A DNA stretch of 64,000 nucleotides from JAUWKC01 sp035529895 (GCA_035529895.1 DATKVV010000020.1:1-64000); one strand, 5' to 3'; counted from the stretch's first letter, positions 17,492 through 27,626 are shown. Numbers and translations are program-made. Notes: generated by a model not told the origin, from the letters alone.

Positions 17492-18877
17492 ATGAGCATA
17501 CGAGGCCAAGTTCACTGGTGCGAAGGCCTGTTCCTTCAGCCTCATCATCTTCAATCGATGCAGAGGGATGTGTTTGAGAACTTCACGCGAGAACGGCGCC
17601 TGTACTGGAGCTATCCCTATGGTGTTATAGAGGCGAAGATTTCCGACGACCAGATGGAAAACATGCGTGTTTCCTTCGACAAACTGCGGGTTATTATGCC
17701 CAGCGGGCTTGACGTGAACGTACCTGAGAATGCCAGTCTTCCGTCGCTGGATATAAAAGAAGCATTTGTGTCCAGCAGCGGTCGGTTAACGGTCAGTCTT
17801 GGTGTGCCGGTTTGGTACCCTTCTCGAGGCAATGTTATTGACAAAAGCGCCGAGCAGGATTGGCGTACGAAACGCACATACCGGGTGGCCGAGGTCGAAA
17901 GGCCCGACGAAAACACCGGAGAAAATCCCCAGCCGGTTATGGTGCGCCAGATAAACGCCAGGCTGCTGCTCGACAACGATGACCGCAGCGACCTTGAAGT
18001 GTTGCCGCTGCTGAGGATTGTCCATGCCGCGGGTGAGGAGATTGGACTGCCGCGGCGGGACGCGGCCTTTATCCCTCCGTGTCTGGTCGTCACCGGCTCG
18101 TCGGTGCTCAGGGAGCTGCTTCAGGACCTGACCAGTCAGGTAATGGCCAGTCGAAACGAACTGGTAGTCCAGATTAACCGCGGCGGATTCAGCGTTGAGA
18201 ACATGCGCGGTATTCAATTCGAGCAGATGCTTCGTCTAAGGACCCTGAATCGTTTCAGCGCCCGGCTTGGTTCTCTTGTCAAGGCCCCCGGCGGTGTTAC
18301 GCCGTTTGAGATATATCTGACGCTGCGACAGCTTCTTGCGGAACTTGCCGCCCTGCGTCCAGACCGTGACCAGTTCGAGGTTGTTGAGTACGACCATGAT
18401 AATCCGGCAATTGCGTTCAACGAGCTTTCTTCCAGGATTCGCGGGCTGCTCAAGGGCGTGGTGCGGGCCAGATTTCTTAAGATTCCATTTACGATGGACG
18501 CAGAACAAAAAATCTTTGTGGCGGCTCTCACCGACGAGGCATTATCCCTGCCCAACGAGTATTTTCTTGCCATTAAGACAAGGCAGGACCCTTCGGAGCT
18601 GGCAAAACTGGTTCTGGACCGCGACAAATTCAAACTTATGCCGCAAAGTCTTGCCAGTCAGCGGATTTTCGGGATACAGCTTGCGCAGGAGCTATATCCG
18701 CCTGTTGAGCTTCCGGCCCAGGTGGGGCTTCATTACTTCCGGCTGATACGCGGCGAAAGCGCCAGGCTTTGGGAGCGGGTAACGCAGGAGAAGGCGATGG
18801 CGGCGCGCTGGCCCGGAATCGAATCGTCTGATTTTGAAATCACCTTATATATGACTGTCCCGGATACGGAGGCATAG
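17492..18877 (+). CDS. tssK: T6SS baseplate-membrane linker TssK
   Basis: TssK trimers connect the baseplate to the TssLM membrane complex and resemble phage receptor-binding proteins. The 461-residue protein opens with VHWCEGLFLQPHHLQ, the family hallmark, and continues with YWSYPYGVIEAKI. The middle contains PRRDAAFIPPCLVV and MASRNELVVQINRG. The C-terminal receptor-like domain shows VGLHYFRLIRGES near 410 and ends in TLYMTVP. It is separated by three bases from tssL, consistent with these partners being made together. Confidence 0.96.
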   Translation: MSIRGQVHWCEGLFLQPHHLQSMQRDVFENFTRERRLYWSYPYGVIEAKISDDQMENMRVSFDKLRVIMPSGLDVNVPENASLPSLDIKEAFVSSSGRLTVSLGVPVWYPSRGNVIDKSAEQDWRTKRTYRVAEVERPDENTGENPQPVMVRQINARLLLDNDDRSDLEVLPLLRIVHAAGEEIGLPRRDAAFIPPCLVVTGSSVLRELLQDLTSQVMASRNELVVQINRGGFSVENMRGIQFEQMLRLRTLNRFSARLGSLVKAPGGVTPFEIYLTLRQLLAELAALRPDRDQFEVVEYDHDNPAIAFNELSSRIRGLLKGVVRARFLKIPFTMDAEQKIFVAALTDEALSLPNEYFLAIKTRQDPSELAKLVLDRDKFKLMPQSLASQRIFGIQLAQELYPPVELPAQVGLHYFRLIRGESARLWERVTQEKAMAARWPGIESSDFEITLYMTVPDTEA

Positions 18878-18880
18878 CAA

Positions 18881-19576
18881 ATGACACTGCCGGAATTATG
18901 CGAGCCGCTATTTCAATATGTGTGTCGGCTGAACCGGTCGGCCCGAATGGGCTGCACTATGGAAATGGACCAGGTGCGCAGCGACGTTAAAAGAATATTC
19001 GAAGATATGAGGACAAATGCCTCTGCCAGCGCCGAGCTGACCAGCCAGTACGAGAAAGTTGAATTGCCTCTGTTATTCTTCGTTGATTTCATGATTAAAG
19101 AGAGCAGGCTCAGCTTTGCATCCGAGTGGTACGAGCTCGGTCGGGAGCGAAACGAGCTGGCCGGGGACGAGAAATTCTTCGACCTGCTGGACGAAGAGCT
19201 GTTGGATTCGAGTGAGGCCGCCAGCCGCAGGCTGGTAATATATTACACGTGTCTTGGCTTGGGTTTTACAGGCGTCTACACGGGGCAGCCGGAAAGTATT
19301 CAAAGGCTAATGTCGAGAATCTCGGCTCGTATCTCCGGCATGATGGATGCCGATGAGAAGTGCTACATTTGTCCGGAGGCCTATGAAAACGTTGACACCA
19401 GAGATTTTGTCGAGCCGCCCAGCACAAAGCTGGCGGGTATTGGAATTGCCTTGATAGGTCTTATTATCGTTTGGAGCATCGCGTATTTCTGGCTGTTCAA
19501 GTGGACCTCCGATGAGGTCGCCAGGTCGCTGGATACGATAATTGGGCAGGAAAAAACGCTTTCGGTCACTGAATGA
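18881..19576 (+). CDS. tssL: T6SS inner-membrane protein TssL (DotU/IcmH)
   Basis: TssL anchors the T6SS trans-envelope complex. The 231 residues match the short form: cytoplasmic helices with LPLLFFVDFMIKES near 60, SFASEWYELGRERNELAGDEKFFDLLDEELL and YYTCLGLGFTGVYTGQPESIQ near 125, and a single membrane helix near the C-terminus (about 187-208, GIGIALIGLIIVWSIAYFWLF). There is no OmpA-like peptidoglycan-binding domain after the helix. With no TssJ gene in view, how the complex is held at the cell wall and outer membrane is unclear. Confidence 0.93.
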   Translation: MTLPELCEPLFQYVCRLNRSARMGCTMEMDQVRSDVKRIFEDMRTNASASAELTSQYEKVELPLLFFVDFMIKESRLSFASEWYELGRERNELAGDEKFFDLLDEELLDSSEAASRRLVIYYTCLGLGFTGVYTGQPESIQRLMSRISARISGMMDADEKCYICPEAYENVDTRDFVEPPSTKLAGIGIALIGLIIVWSIAYFWLFKWTSDEVARSLDTIIGQEKTLSVTE

Positions 19577-19615
19577 ACACGAGATAAAGGTGGTTAGTCT
19601 GGAGAGTAGTAGCTC

Positions 19616-22600
19616 ATGGTCTCTGGAATTTCAGCTTTTACAAACCTTCCTACGCCTGTGAAGGTGGGGCTGCTGGTCGTTAGCGGCGGCAGTATTATGG
19701 GGGCGATAGCCTATGCTCTTCCGCCGCAGTTGCTGTGGATAGTATTCGTCGGGCTTGGCGTTGTGGCACTGCTTCTTCTGGTGTACTGGCGCTTGTTGAA
19801 GTGGTACAAGAAGCGCAAGGCCGCTCCGATGGAACGCGGCGTGATTGAGAATACTTCGTCAGCACCGGTTGGCATCAGCGATGCCGCCCACATGGCGAGG
19901 CTTGACGACCTGCGGAAGAAATTCGAAGACGGTATTGCAAAGTTTCACGCGGCGGGAAAGAGCCTTTACAACTTCCCGTGGTATATGATTGTGGGTGAGC
20001 CGGGGTCGGGAAAGACCGAGGCTATCCGCCATTGTAATGTTGGTTTTCCCCCCGGTCTGCAGGACCAGTTTCAAGGCGCGGGCGGAACACTGAACATGAA
20101 CTGGTGGTTTACCGACCACGCGGTTGTTCTGGATACGGCCGGCCGGCTGATGTTCGAGGAGGTCGAAAGCGGGGGCTCCAGAGAGTGGAGAGAGTTCCTG
20201 CAACTTCTCAAGACGTACCGGCCGCGATGTCCGGTCAATGGTGTCTTTCTGGTAATTCCCGCCGACAGTCTTATTAGGGATACGGCCGATGAAATTGAAA
20301 AAAAGGCGTCCAAGATCGCCCGCCAGTTTGATGTCATTCAGCGAACTCTGGACGTGCGGTTTCCGGTGTTTGTCATAGTTACCAAGAGCGACCTTGTCAA
20401 CGGGTTCCGGGATTTCTTCGATAATCTTACCGACCCGCAGCTCCAGCACCAGATACTCGGATGGTCGAACCCGACGCCGCTCGACGAGCCGTACAACCCT
20501 GATTTTGTCAACCAGCATTTGCAGGCAATCCGGGCGCGTCTTTTCCGGCGCAGACTTGGGCTGCTGCAGGAGACACTGCTTGAAGCCAATGAGCCCGGAG
20601 CGCAGAAGATTCGCACGCCCGATACCCTGTACGCATTCCCTCAGAGTCTCACCAAAATAGCGCCGCGTATGGGTCGATACCTCGAATTGATCTTCAGTGT
20701 GGGCAGCCAGTGGTCGTGCAAACCGCTTTTCTTCCGCGGCATTTATTTCACGTCCTCAATGCGAGAGGGGTCTGCTTTGGACGAGGACCTGGCCGAATCG
20801 CTGGGGGTGCCGGTCGATTCTCTGCCTGACGGGCGCGTGTGGGAGCGGGACAGGGCGTACTTTCTGCGAGACCTTTTTATGAAAAAGGTCTTCCGTGAGA
20901 AGGGACTGGTCACGTATGCGACGAATGCGACGAAGCTGCACAGTCGTCGAAAGGGTGCGGTTCTGTTTTCAGCGGCGGCCAGCGTGATCTTGCTTTTGCT
21001 GTTTACCTTTTATGCGGCCAGTCGCTTCAGCAGAAGTATCGGCAACATGGAAGGTTATTTCAGGAAGTCTGCGGCTCTGGTTGATGCGCGCGAACAGAAT
21101 AAGCTGCGAAATGAGCTGCAGGTAATAAAGCAGGAGGGCGAAGGCAATTACAGATATATCGGCAGGGCCGGGATACAGGGAATGGCCGAGGACAGCAAGA
21201 GATTCAGCTTTTCAGCACAACTGGCGGGCGTGGTAGGCGAGTGGGAGAAAAAAGGGGTGCCGTGGATTTTCGCCCCCGCAGCAAAGTTTACAAGGGGCAT
21301 CAAGGCAGAGAAGCTGAGCAGGGCCGAGGCGGTTCTGTACGAGACAAGCGTGCTGCAGCCATTCGTGCAGGCAGCCCGTCGCATGATGGAGGCGCAACAA
21401 GACGGTAGTTGGACGCGCCAGAGCCCGGAGGCTTCCGTGCTGCGTCAGTTGGTTCGGCTAAGAGCAAATAAGCCGTTGACCAGAGAGGATGAATACTCAG
21501 ACCAGACGTTCCTGGATCCGTTCTTCAGATACGTGTTTAGATACGATAAGGATAACGAAGAGGAAGAAGACTTTCAAAAGCGGATGAAGATGTACGACGA
21601 AGACAAGGCGGCGCTTCATGAGCCGCTGGGGGCAATCTACGCAGGTGCGTGGCCTCCTTCGTTCCTGAGAGCGGAACCTAATTCGCTGGATGCCGCGATA
21701 AAGAATGGCGTGGGCCTTTTTAATGAGTACTGGAGCGACCCCGGCAGACTGGGCGCACAGAGCGCGGATTATGCCCAGGTCGAGACAATACAGAAACTCA
21801 AAGCCGCCCTCGAAAAATTCGATGCCGCCGAAGAGCGTATTTTGAGCCTGCGCGATGGCTTTGACTATGCCAGGTGGCAGGAGAGCTTTGAGAGTCTGAG
21901 TGAGGCCAGGGAAAGTATCGATAAGTATGCTCGCGATCTTAAGAGTACGGTCTCGCTTGAAGAGTTGTGGACCAGAGTGGCCAACAGCGCTCTGCGGGAG
22001 GTCAACGAGAATTATATGTTGCTTCTGAACGAGTTGGACCCAAACAAGGTTAAAAAGGAACAGTTTCTCGGTGACATCAGAGACAGGCTTGAGGCGGGAC
22101 GGAGCGAAATAGCAGACCAACTGAAGAAGGGGGAGTTTGCAGAAAGACTGAGACTGCTCAACGAACGGTTTTATGCTCGAATTCAAGGGGGCAAGGGTTT
22201 GTATGAAATCCGCTTCGAAATGTATTCAAGGGCGAACGAGCAGCTCGGCAAGAAAAGGTCCATATCGGGGGTTAACCAGGTTCCGTCGGCCGTGGCAGAT
22301 GTGGAGGGAGCCGTCAGAGACGCGCGCCGTGAGATTGGTGAGCTGCGAAATCTTGATCCGGTCGCATTTCGTTTCCTCAAAGCAGCCGATGTTTCTACCT
22401 TTGCGCTTGGCCTGGCCGAGCGCAGACAGATGCGTGATGTCGTGGATGGCGGCCTGGGAGCCGCTGCGAAAAGCGTCAAGGACCTCGGAAAGCTGGTCGA
22501 GGAAGAAGCGAAGGAGGATTGGGAAGGTGTCATTCCCGCAAGAATAGTAAAGAAGGAGTTTGACCCTGTGGCCACCGTGGCTATGCTTGACGGCTGGAAG

Positions 22601-23905
22601 CTTCTCGGAGATAAACTGAAGCAGCATTTTCCCGACGAAACGCCTCTGCTTGCAAAATACGAGGACGCAAACAGTACCTACACCCGATACGGTGGAGAAT
22701 ACATATCTTACTGGCTCGAGAACGTTGCTGACTACCTGATTGAAAGCAGGATTCCGCACGAGACGAACTGGAAGGCCCAACAGGAGCAGATTCAAAAGCT
22801 GGACCTTTTGGACGTGTTTGCTCAGTTAAACAAGTTTGCGACTCTTATCAAGAGCAGGGCCCTTGATAAGTTTGAAAATTACATTCTGGGCGGTGATGTA
22901 AGGGTCAAGCAGTTTCGAGAGGGGATGGAGAAACTGGGCGACAGATTCTTCCAGAGAAAGTGTGAGCGAGTGCTTGAAAAGTGGGGAGGATTGAGCAGCG
23001 ATGCTTTCAAGGCCCGGAACACGCTTTTAAGCAGTAAGCCCAATATTCTGGTTAAGGATTACTTCCCGTTTTCAGCGGGCTCGTCGGCGGAGTTTGCGGA
23101 CATGTACTGGACCAAGCTGACCGAACAGTCGCTGCGTCTGCTTGCCGATCAGACGCAGGACGAGGTGAAGGAAGCGTTCAAGAAACTGAAAACACAGTAT
23201 GGCGGCAAGTTCCCCCTCGAGCGGGACAGCACAAGCGATTTAACGCTTGCCGAACTCAAGAGCGTGAATTCGCTGTTGGGACAGGTTCAGTCACTTGAGC
23301 AATATGACAAGGAGATGATTGGCGGCGGCGCCGAGACGGGTGTTACACAGGTGGACAAGCAACTTGGCCGGCTGCGGGAGGTGCCATTGCCCGCGGCCGA
23401 CAAAGACTGGGCCAAGGGAATAAAAAGCGTCTTTCAGGGTCTTCCTCCGGGCGAAGACCCCTACTACTGCAAGATAATTCTTTTGGGTGAGGGCGAGCAG
23501 CGCCGTCTTGTGCGGGAAGGCGAAGAGCTTCTGCTGGACTATCTGACGGAATTCAGGCTTTTGCAGGGGACTCACGCCAGCGGGCGATTTAACACTCGTG
23601 CGAGAGAGAATCGGCGGGTGGACATGATTACGTATCCGGGTCCGTCGATTCGTGTTGAGTTTTATCAGTATCCCTCTGATACCGAAGCGCGTACGAGTCT
23701 GGAGTTTTCACAGCCTTGGGGGTCTCTGAGAATGCTTCATCAATGCTATGACGACCGCAGGAAGGGGTACGTGAAGCTGAATGTCAAGGACAAGGCGGGC
23801 GTGGGCGGTGTGTTCTATTTGCAGCTTGAGTTTTGCAGAGACAGTGAGGGCACATATAACATCGAGCTGCCCAGGCCGGACCAGTGGCCGTCGTTGAAAA
23901 AGTGA
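19616..23905 (+). CDS. tssM: T6SS inner-membrane channel protein TssM (IcmF)
   Basis: TssM spans the envelope with TssL and carries a nucleotide-binding cytoplasmic part. At 1429 residues it is longer than the usual ~1100-1250. Two membrane helices lie at about 15-60 and a third at about 442-465. Between them are Walker A GEPGSGKTEA (near 126) and the partner region VVLDTAGRLM with RPVNGVFLVIPADSL-like sequence. The long periplasmic part ends with the IcmF C-terminal strands (SLEFSQPWGSLRMLHQC and FYLQLEFCRDSEGTYNIELPRP). The extra length appears to lie in the helical periplasmic region. It follows tssL closely and precedes tagF. Confidence 0.95.
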   Translation: MVSGISAFTNLPTPVKVGLLVVSGGSIMGAIAYALPPQLLWIVFVGLGVVALLLLVYWRLLKWYKKRKAAPMERGVIENTSSAPVGISDAAHMARLDDLRKKFEDGIAKFHAAGKSLYNFPWYMIVGEPGSGKTEAIRHCNVGFPPGLQDQFQGAGGTLNMNWWFTDHAVVLDTAGRLMFEEVESGGSREWREFLQLLKTYRPRCPVNGVFLVIPADSLIRDTADEIEKKASKIARQFDVIQRTLDVRFPVFVIVTKSDLVNGFRDFFDNLTDPQLQHQILGWSNPTPLDEPYNPDFVNQHLQAIRARLFRRRLGLLQETLLEANEPGAQKIRTPDTLYAFPQSLTKIAPRMGRYLELIFSVGSQWSCKPLFFRGIYFTSSMREGSALDEDLAESLGVPVDSLPDGRVWERDRAYFLRDLFMKKVFREKGLVTYATNATKLHSRRKGAVLFSAAASVILLLLFTFYAASRFSRSIGNMEGYFRKSAALVDAREQNKLRNELQVIKQEGEGNYRYIGRAGIQGMAEDSKRFSFSAQLAGVVGEWEKKGVPWIFAPAAKFTRGIKAEKLSRAEAVLYETSVLQPFVQAARRMMEAQQDGSWTRQSPEASVLRQLVRLRANKPLTREDEYSDQTFLDPFFRYVFRYDKDNEEEEDFQKRMKMYDEDKAALHEPLGAIYAGAWPPSFLRAEPNSLDAAIKNGVGLFNEYWSDPGRLGAQSADYAQVETIQKLKAALEKFDAAEERILSLRDGFDYARWQESFESLSEARESIDKYARDLKSTVSLEELWTRVANSALREVNENYMLLLNELDPNKVKKEQFLGDIRDRLEAGRSEIADQLKKGEFAERLRLLNERFYARIQGGKGLYEIRFEMYSRANEQLGKKRSISGVNQVPSAVADVEGAVRDARREIGELRNLDPVAFRFLKAADVSTFALGLAERRQMRDVVDGGLGAAAKSVKDLGKLVEEEAKEDWEGVIPARIVKKEFDPVATVAMLDGWKLLGDKLKQHFPDETPLLAKYEDANSTYTRYGGEYISYWLENVADYLIESRIPHETNWKAQQEQIQKLDLLDVFAQLNKFATLIKSRALDKFENYILGGDVRVKQFREGMEKLGDRFFQRKCERVLEKWGGLSSDAFKARNTLLSSKPNILVKDYFPFSAGSSAEFADMYWTKLTEQSLRLLADQTQDEVKEAFKKLKTQYGGKFPLERDSTSDLTLAELKSVNSLLGQVQSLEQYDKEMIGGGAETGVTQVDKQLGRLREVPLPAADKDWAKGIKSVFQGLPPGEDPYYCKIILLGEGEQRRLVREGEELLLDYLTEFRLLQGTHASGRFNTRARENRRVDMITYPGPSIRVEFYQYPSDTEARTSLEFSQPWGSLRMLHQCYDDRRKGYVKLNVKDKAGVGGVFYLQLEFCRDSEGTYNIELPRPDQWPSLKK

Positions 23906-23927
23906 CATAGGTATTCTTGCGGGGTGA

Positions 23928-24902
23928 ATGACTTTGGTGTCTATACTCAAGAAAATCGTGCAGCGGTTTAACGTAAAGGCGCAGGATGCTCCCTCGGAAA
24001 AGGTGTTCGTGGCGGCGTTCGGCAAACACCCGGGATGGGACGACCACATTGAGGATATCGGTTTCGAGACGGACATTCTGGTTGCGGTAAAACGCATGAT
24101 CTATGTTCAGGGCATCGGGGCGAATATTGACTCGGGAAGCTGGGACAAGCTGCAGCAGAATCAGCTAATCGAAGGATTCAAACATGTGTTTGTCTGGTGC
24201 ATGGAGAAAAACGTGGTTGTCGGGCGGATGTGGTCTTCGCGGGACGGCAAGGGCCGCAGCAGTTACCCCATGGCCGCATGCGTTCAGTGCTGTCAATTGC
24301 CGTTGAGGTGGGTATTGGAGAATATCGTGCCTCGATTGGAAAAGATCGAAGAAGCCTGTGTGTCAACCACGTCGCCCGACAAGGTCAGAATGACCATTGA
24401 AAATGCCCGAAACGAGCTTCGCCAATTGGCGCAGGAATGCCAATCGCCGCCGGATTCGCCGGTTGTGTACCCGGACGCTCTGTCGCGGCTCGCGGACAAT
24501 CCTGAGATGGGTCCGAACCGCGAAGGTCTGCTTCGCATCCTGTACCATATCGAACGCGAAGTCGGGCGGTATCGTCTTAATTCCGACAAAACCAGGGAAT
24601 TGCGGCCGACGCTGCTGCGCGTCCCCGTCCTTTCCTCCGCCTCGCAGGAGAGTATGCTTCTGTGGATTAGCTTTCTGCTTGCGGAGCTTGGCAGGAGTAC
24701 GCCGCTTCTTGTACTGATGCCGCTAAGCGAGAGCTGGATGGACATAATCATTGGCGAGCCGACGGAATCGCGGTTATATTGCCTGCGAGCCAATGTCGCG
24801 GTGATTCCCCTTACCAGCAGTATCCCCTATAACATGGACGCGGAGTTCATAGAGCGAGCCGACAAGCTGATTGCGGACTCGGGCAGCGACAAGACAAAGT
24901 AG
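23928..24902 (+). CDS. tagF: T6SS regulator TagF
   Basis: TagF-type proteins repress T6SS assembly after translation in Pseudomonas; some are fused to the PppA phosphatase, but this one is not. The 324-residue protein has the diagnostic FGKHPGWDDHIEDIG (about residues 28-42) and LIEGFKHVFVWCM, then RMWSSRDGKGRSSYPM, the conserved R-x-SRDxxGR-x-YP-like motif. The second half, with LLLWISFLLAELGRSTPLLVLMPL, is helical and less conserved. It is the last gene of the locus. The overlap with T6SS control in the preceding FHA-less TagH-like gene suggests an accessory control layer. Confidence 0.85.
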   Translation: MTLVSILKKIVQRFNVKAQDAPSEKVFVAAFGKHPGWDDHIEDIGFETDILVAVKRMIYVQGIGANIDSGSWDKLQQNQLIEGFKHVFVWCMEKNVVVGRMWSSRDGKGRSSYPMAACVQCCQLPLRWVLENIVPRLEKIEEACVSTTSPDKVRMTIENARNELRQLAQECQSPPDSPVVYPDALSRLADNPEMGPNREGLLRILYHIEREVGRYRLNSDKTRELRPTLLRVPVLSSASQESMLLWISFLLAELGRSTPLLVLMPLSESWMDIIIGEPTESRLYCLRANVAVIPLTSSIPYNMDAEFIERADKLIADSGSDKTK

Positions 24903-25191
24903 GTTTCCGAAATTGAATGCTTCGATACGCTGTTCAGGAACGCCGCGTTTTGCCGAGTCTGATTCTGCCTGCCGCAACGGTTCCTCCACCTGTCGGTAGA
25001 AATCTCAGTTTGTAGCAGGTGCTTCCATGAGAATGATTGCCGACACACAACACCAGGGCGCGGTTTCGCGGAGTGTGTGTGCTCCAGCAGCCTGCGGCGG
25101 ACCTGAAATGAGCTCTTGTGGATTTGAGCTTGCGAGATATTTGTGATTTTGGTATGCATTGGCTAACCCGTGTCCAAGGAAAGGTGAGCGC
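24903..25191. other. Intergenic region between T6SS and glycoside hydrolase loci
   Basis: No gene. A composite stem is visible at 25043-25080: outer arms acacac / gtgtgt and an inner cgcg-gttt-cgcg hairpin. It has no T-run on the plus strand, so it is not a standard terminator. No clear promoter for the hydrolase gene was found. Confidence 0.4.
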
Positions 25192-27570
25192 ATGAACAGA
25201 GCAATTTGCCGGCTGGTTGTGGGTATTATTATATTTTTGTCGACCGGCCCGGCTTTCGGTGATGACGTGAAGTACCTGGATGCGCTGGCTGGCTGCAATA
25301 TAGCGTGGGATTGCCAGAGCAGCAATTCGAGCGAATCGATGCCGGTCGGCGGCGGGGATGTGGGTCTGAACGTTTGGGTGGAAGATAACAAGCTGCTGTT
25401 TTATATGGCGCGAAGCGGCACGTTCGACGAGAACAACCAGATGCTAAAGCTCGGGCGCGTTCGAATCCAGCTCAGCCCCAATCCTTTCAGCTCCAAGACA
25501 GAGTTTCGGCAGGAATTGAAGTTGCAGGAGGGGCACATAGAGGTTACGGGCAACAATCCCGGCGTTGCATCAGCTAAAATCAGGCTGTGGGTAGAGGTGT
25601 TCCGGCCGGTGATTCATGTGGATATAGGCAGCGACAGGCCCGTCAGTGTTGAGGCGGCTTACGAGAGCTGGCGACTGAACAAATACGAAAGGCCGGCGGG
25701 ACGCGGCTATTCTTTCAGCCTGGCCGGCTGTCCCGGAAAGGTCTTTATGTACCAGGATACCGTTCTTTTCGCCGACAAGGGCGTCCTCTGGTATCATCGT
25801 AACAATAATGATGACCTCGTCTTTGACAAGGAGGTACACGGGCAGGGTCTCGATACGGTAAAGGACCGGCTCTGGAATCCTCTCAAAGACTTGACATTCG
25901 GCGGCCTTTTTTACGGCGAGGCAATGGTGCCGTCGGGTAACGTGAGCGGTCGCTATCTCGATACGGATTATAAGGGGTGGAAGCTGGCCGGCCAATTGGC
26001 CGGGACGTCACACCGGATAAAGATTTTTCTTCACACGGCCCAGGCCCCGACCCTGGATAAGTGGAAACAGCAATTGGCTGCTCTGGCCGGAGCGCCTGAG
26101 CCGACGGATGAACAGGCCTGGGAAAAGAACCTTCGCTGGTGGAATGACTTTTGGCAGCGCAGTCATTTGATTGTCGATTCGTCGGACCCGCAAGAGAAAG
26201 ATGTGGCGCGGCAGGTGGGCAGGAACTATCAGTTGTTCCGCTATCTGCTGGCCTGCAATGCATACGGCCAGTATCCGACCAAGTTCAACGGGGGCTTGTT
26301 TACGTTTGATGTCTCGCCGCTCTCGAACGGCAGGCAGCGGGAGGACCCCGACTTTCGTAAGTGGGGAGGCGGGAGCTTCACGGCACAGAACCAGCGGCTG
26401 GTGTATTGGCCTATGCTCAAGACGGGCGACTTCGACATGATGAGGCCTCAGTTTGAGTTTTACCGGCGGGCTCTGCCGGCGGCGATTCTTCGCACAAGGG
26501 TGTACTGGGGACACGAGGGGGCGTGCTTCACCGAGCAGATTGAGCAGTTCGGCCTTCCCATCGGCGCGGCCTATGGATGGGAAGGTTCTCCCACCTCTCG
26601 AAATCGACCTGAAGGGCTTGAGGCTGGCGTCCAGTCGAGCGGGGCGGTGAAGTACCATTATGTGAACCAGCTTGAATTTTCGCTGATGGTCCTGGATTAC
26701 TGTCGATATTCCGGCAGGGACATCTCGGCGTATATGCCGTTCATCGAGAATTCGGTCCTGTTCTTCGATGAGCATTATCGCTATCGGTGCAGGCAGCTCA
26801 CGGGACAGGAGCTGGGAAAAGACGGCAAGCTGGTGATTTATCCCTCGGCCTGCTGCGAAACTTACGGCGATGCCGAGAATCCGACCGATGTTATTGCGGG
26901 CCTGACAGTTGTTTTGAGACGCCTTTTGGAGCTTCCAGAGCATTATGCCACAGAACAGAAGAAGCGCCGATGGCGGGTAATGCTGGAGCGGCTTCCGGCG
27001 ATAAAGATTACCGACACGGCCTGCCATCGCACCATTGCCCCGGCACATAGCTGGCGAATGCCGTCAAAGAACTCGGAGCTTCCACAATTGTACACGGTGT
27101 TCCCGTACAAACTTTATGGCGTCGGAAAACCCGACCTGCAACTGGCAGTCGACACGTGGAGGTACGGCGTGGAAAGCCCCTTCAAGCGCAGCGCCTTCTG
27201 CTGGTTCCAGGGCAACATCTTTACCGCTATGATGGGCCTGACCGAGGACGCGAAGCGCTACGCGGTCGAGCGGTTTACCCGGCGGTGCCTGCGTTTTCCG
27301 GCGTTCTGGAACTGCTGGAGTTTCGACCATCCGCCTGACTTCGACCATGGGGGCGGCTCTATGATTGGGTTGCAGGAAATGTTGATGCAGACCGACGGCC
27401 GTAAGATTTACTTGTTCCCGGCGTGGCCGAAGGACTGGGACGTGGATTTCAAGCTCCACGCTCCGTATCAGACTGTTGTCGAGGGCGTGCTGCGGGATGG
27501 CAAAATCGAGGTGCTGAAGGTGACGCCGCAAGAGCGCGGCCAGGACCTGATAGTGATGGGGCCGCAGTAA
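25192..27570 (+). CDS. Secreted glycoside-hydrolase-like protein (DUF5703/GH95-related barrel)
   Basis: The start at ATG 25192 follows AAGGAAAGGTGAG and gives a signal peptide (to about ...GPAFG, residue 23). An N-terminal beta-sandwich contains MPVGGGDVGLNVWVEDN (about 46-62) and LGRVRIQLSPNPF. A helical (alpha/alpha)6-type barrel follows from about 310, with FTFDVSPLSN, YWPMLKTGDFDMM, GHEGACFTEQ and a late PPDFDHGGGSMIGLQEML. The overall plan matches clan members near GH65 and GH95 and the DUF5703 family. Substrate is unknown; next to GH95, GH78 and GH29 modules a fucose- or rhamnose-containing glycan is likely. 792 residues. Confidence 0.7.
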   Translation: MNRAICRLVVGIIIFLSTGPAFGDDVKYLDALAGCNIAWDCQSSNSSESMPVGGGDVGLNVWVEDNKLLFYMARSGTFDENNQMLKLGRVRIQLSPNPFSSKTEFRQELKLQEGHIEVTGNNPGVASAKIRLWVEVFRPVIHVDIGSDRPVSVEAAYESWRLNKYERPAGRGYSFSLAGCPGKVFMYQDTVLFADKGVLWYHRNNNDDLVFDKEVHGQGLDTVKDRLWNPLKDLTFGGLFYGEAMVPSGNVSGRYLDTDYKGWKLAGQLAGTSHRIKIFLHTAQAPTLDKWKQQLAALAGAPEPTDEQAWEKNLRWWNDFWQRSHLIVDSSDPQEKDVARQVGRNYQLFRYLLACNAYGQYPTKFNGGLFTFDVSPLSNGRQREDPDFRKWGGGSFTAQNQRLVYWPMLKTGDFDMMRPQFEFYRRALPAAILRTRVYWGHEGACFTEQIEQFGLPIGAAYGWEGSPTSRNRPEGLEAGVQSSGAVKYHYVNQLEFSLMVLDYCRYSGRDISAYMPFIENSVLFFDEHYRYRCRQLTGQELGKDGKLVIYPSACCETYGDAENPTDVIAGLTVVLRRLLELPEHYATEQKKRRWRVMLERLPAIKITDTACHRTIAPAHSWRMPSKNSELPQLYTVFPYKLYGVGKPDLQLAVDTWRYGVESPFKRSAFCWFQGNIFTAMMGLTEDAKRYAVERFTRRCLRFPAFWNCWSFDHPPDFDHGGGSMIGLQEMLMQTDGRKIYLFPAWPKDWDVDFKLHAPYQTVVEGVLRDGKIEVLKVTPQERGQDLIVMGPQ

Positions 27571-27626
27571 CAAGTGATGCGCGGTTAAGAGGCGGGTGGC
27601 ATAAATTATTGGCAGGGGCAGTGAGA

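Noticed and set aside
25043..25080. Terminator for the T6SS operon
   Set aside because: The stem is good but there is no T-run and the pairing is interrupted, so it was kept only as a note on the intergenic region.
26008..27048. 346-codon minus-strand open frame
   Set aside because: Lies inside the DUF5703-like hydrolase gene on the other strand; no family sequence, no ribosome site, composition of an antisense frame.
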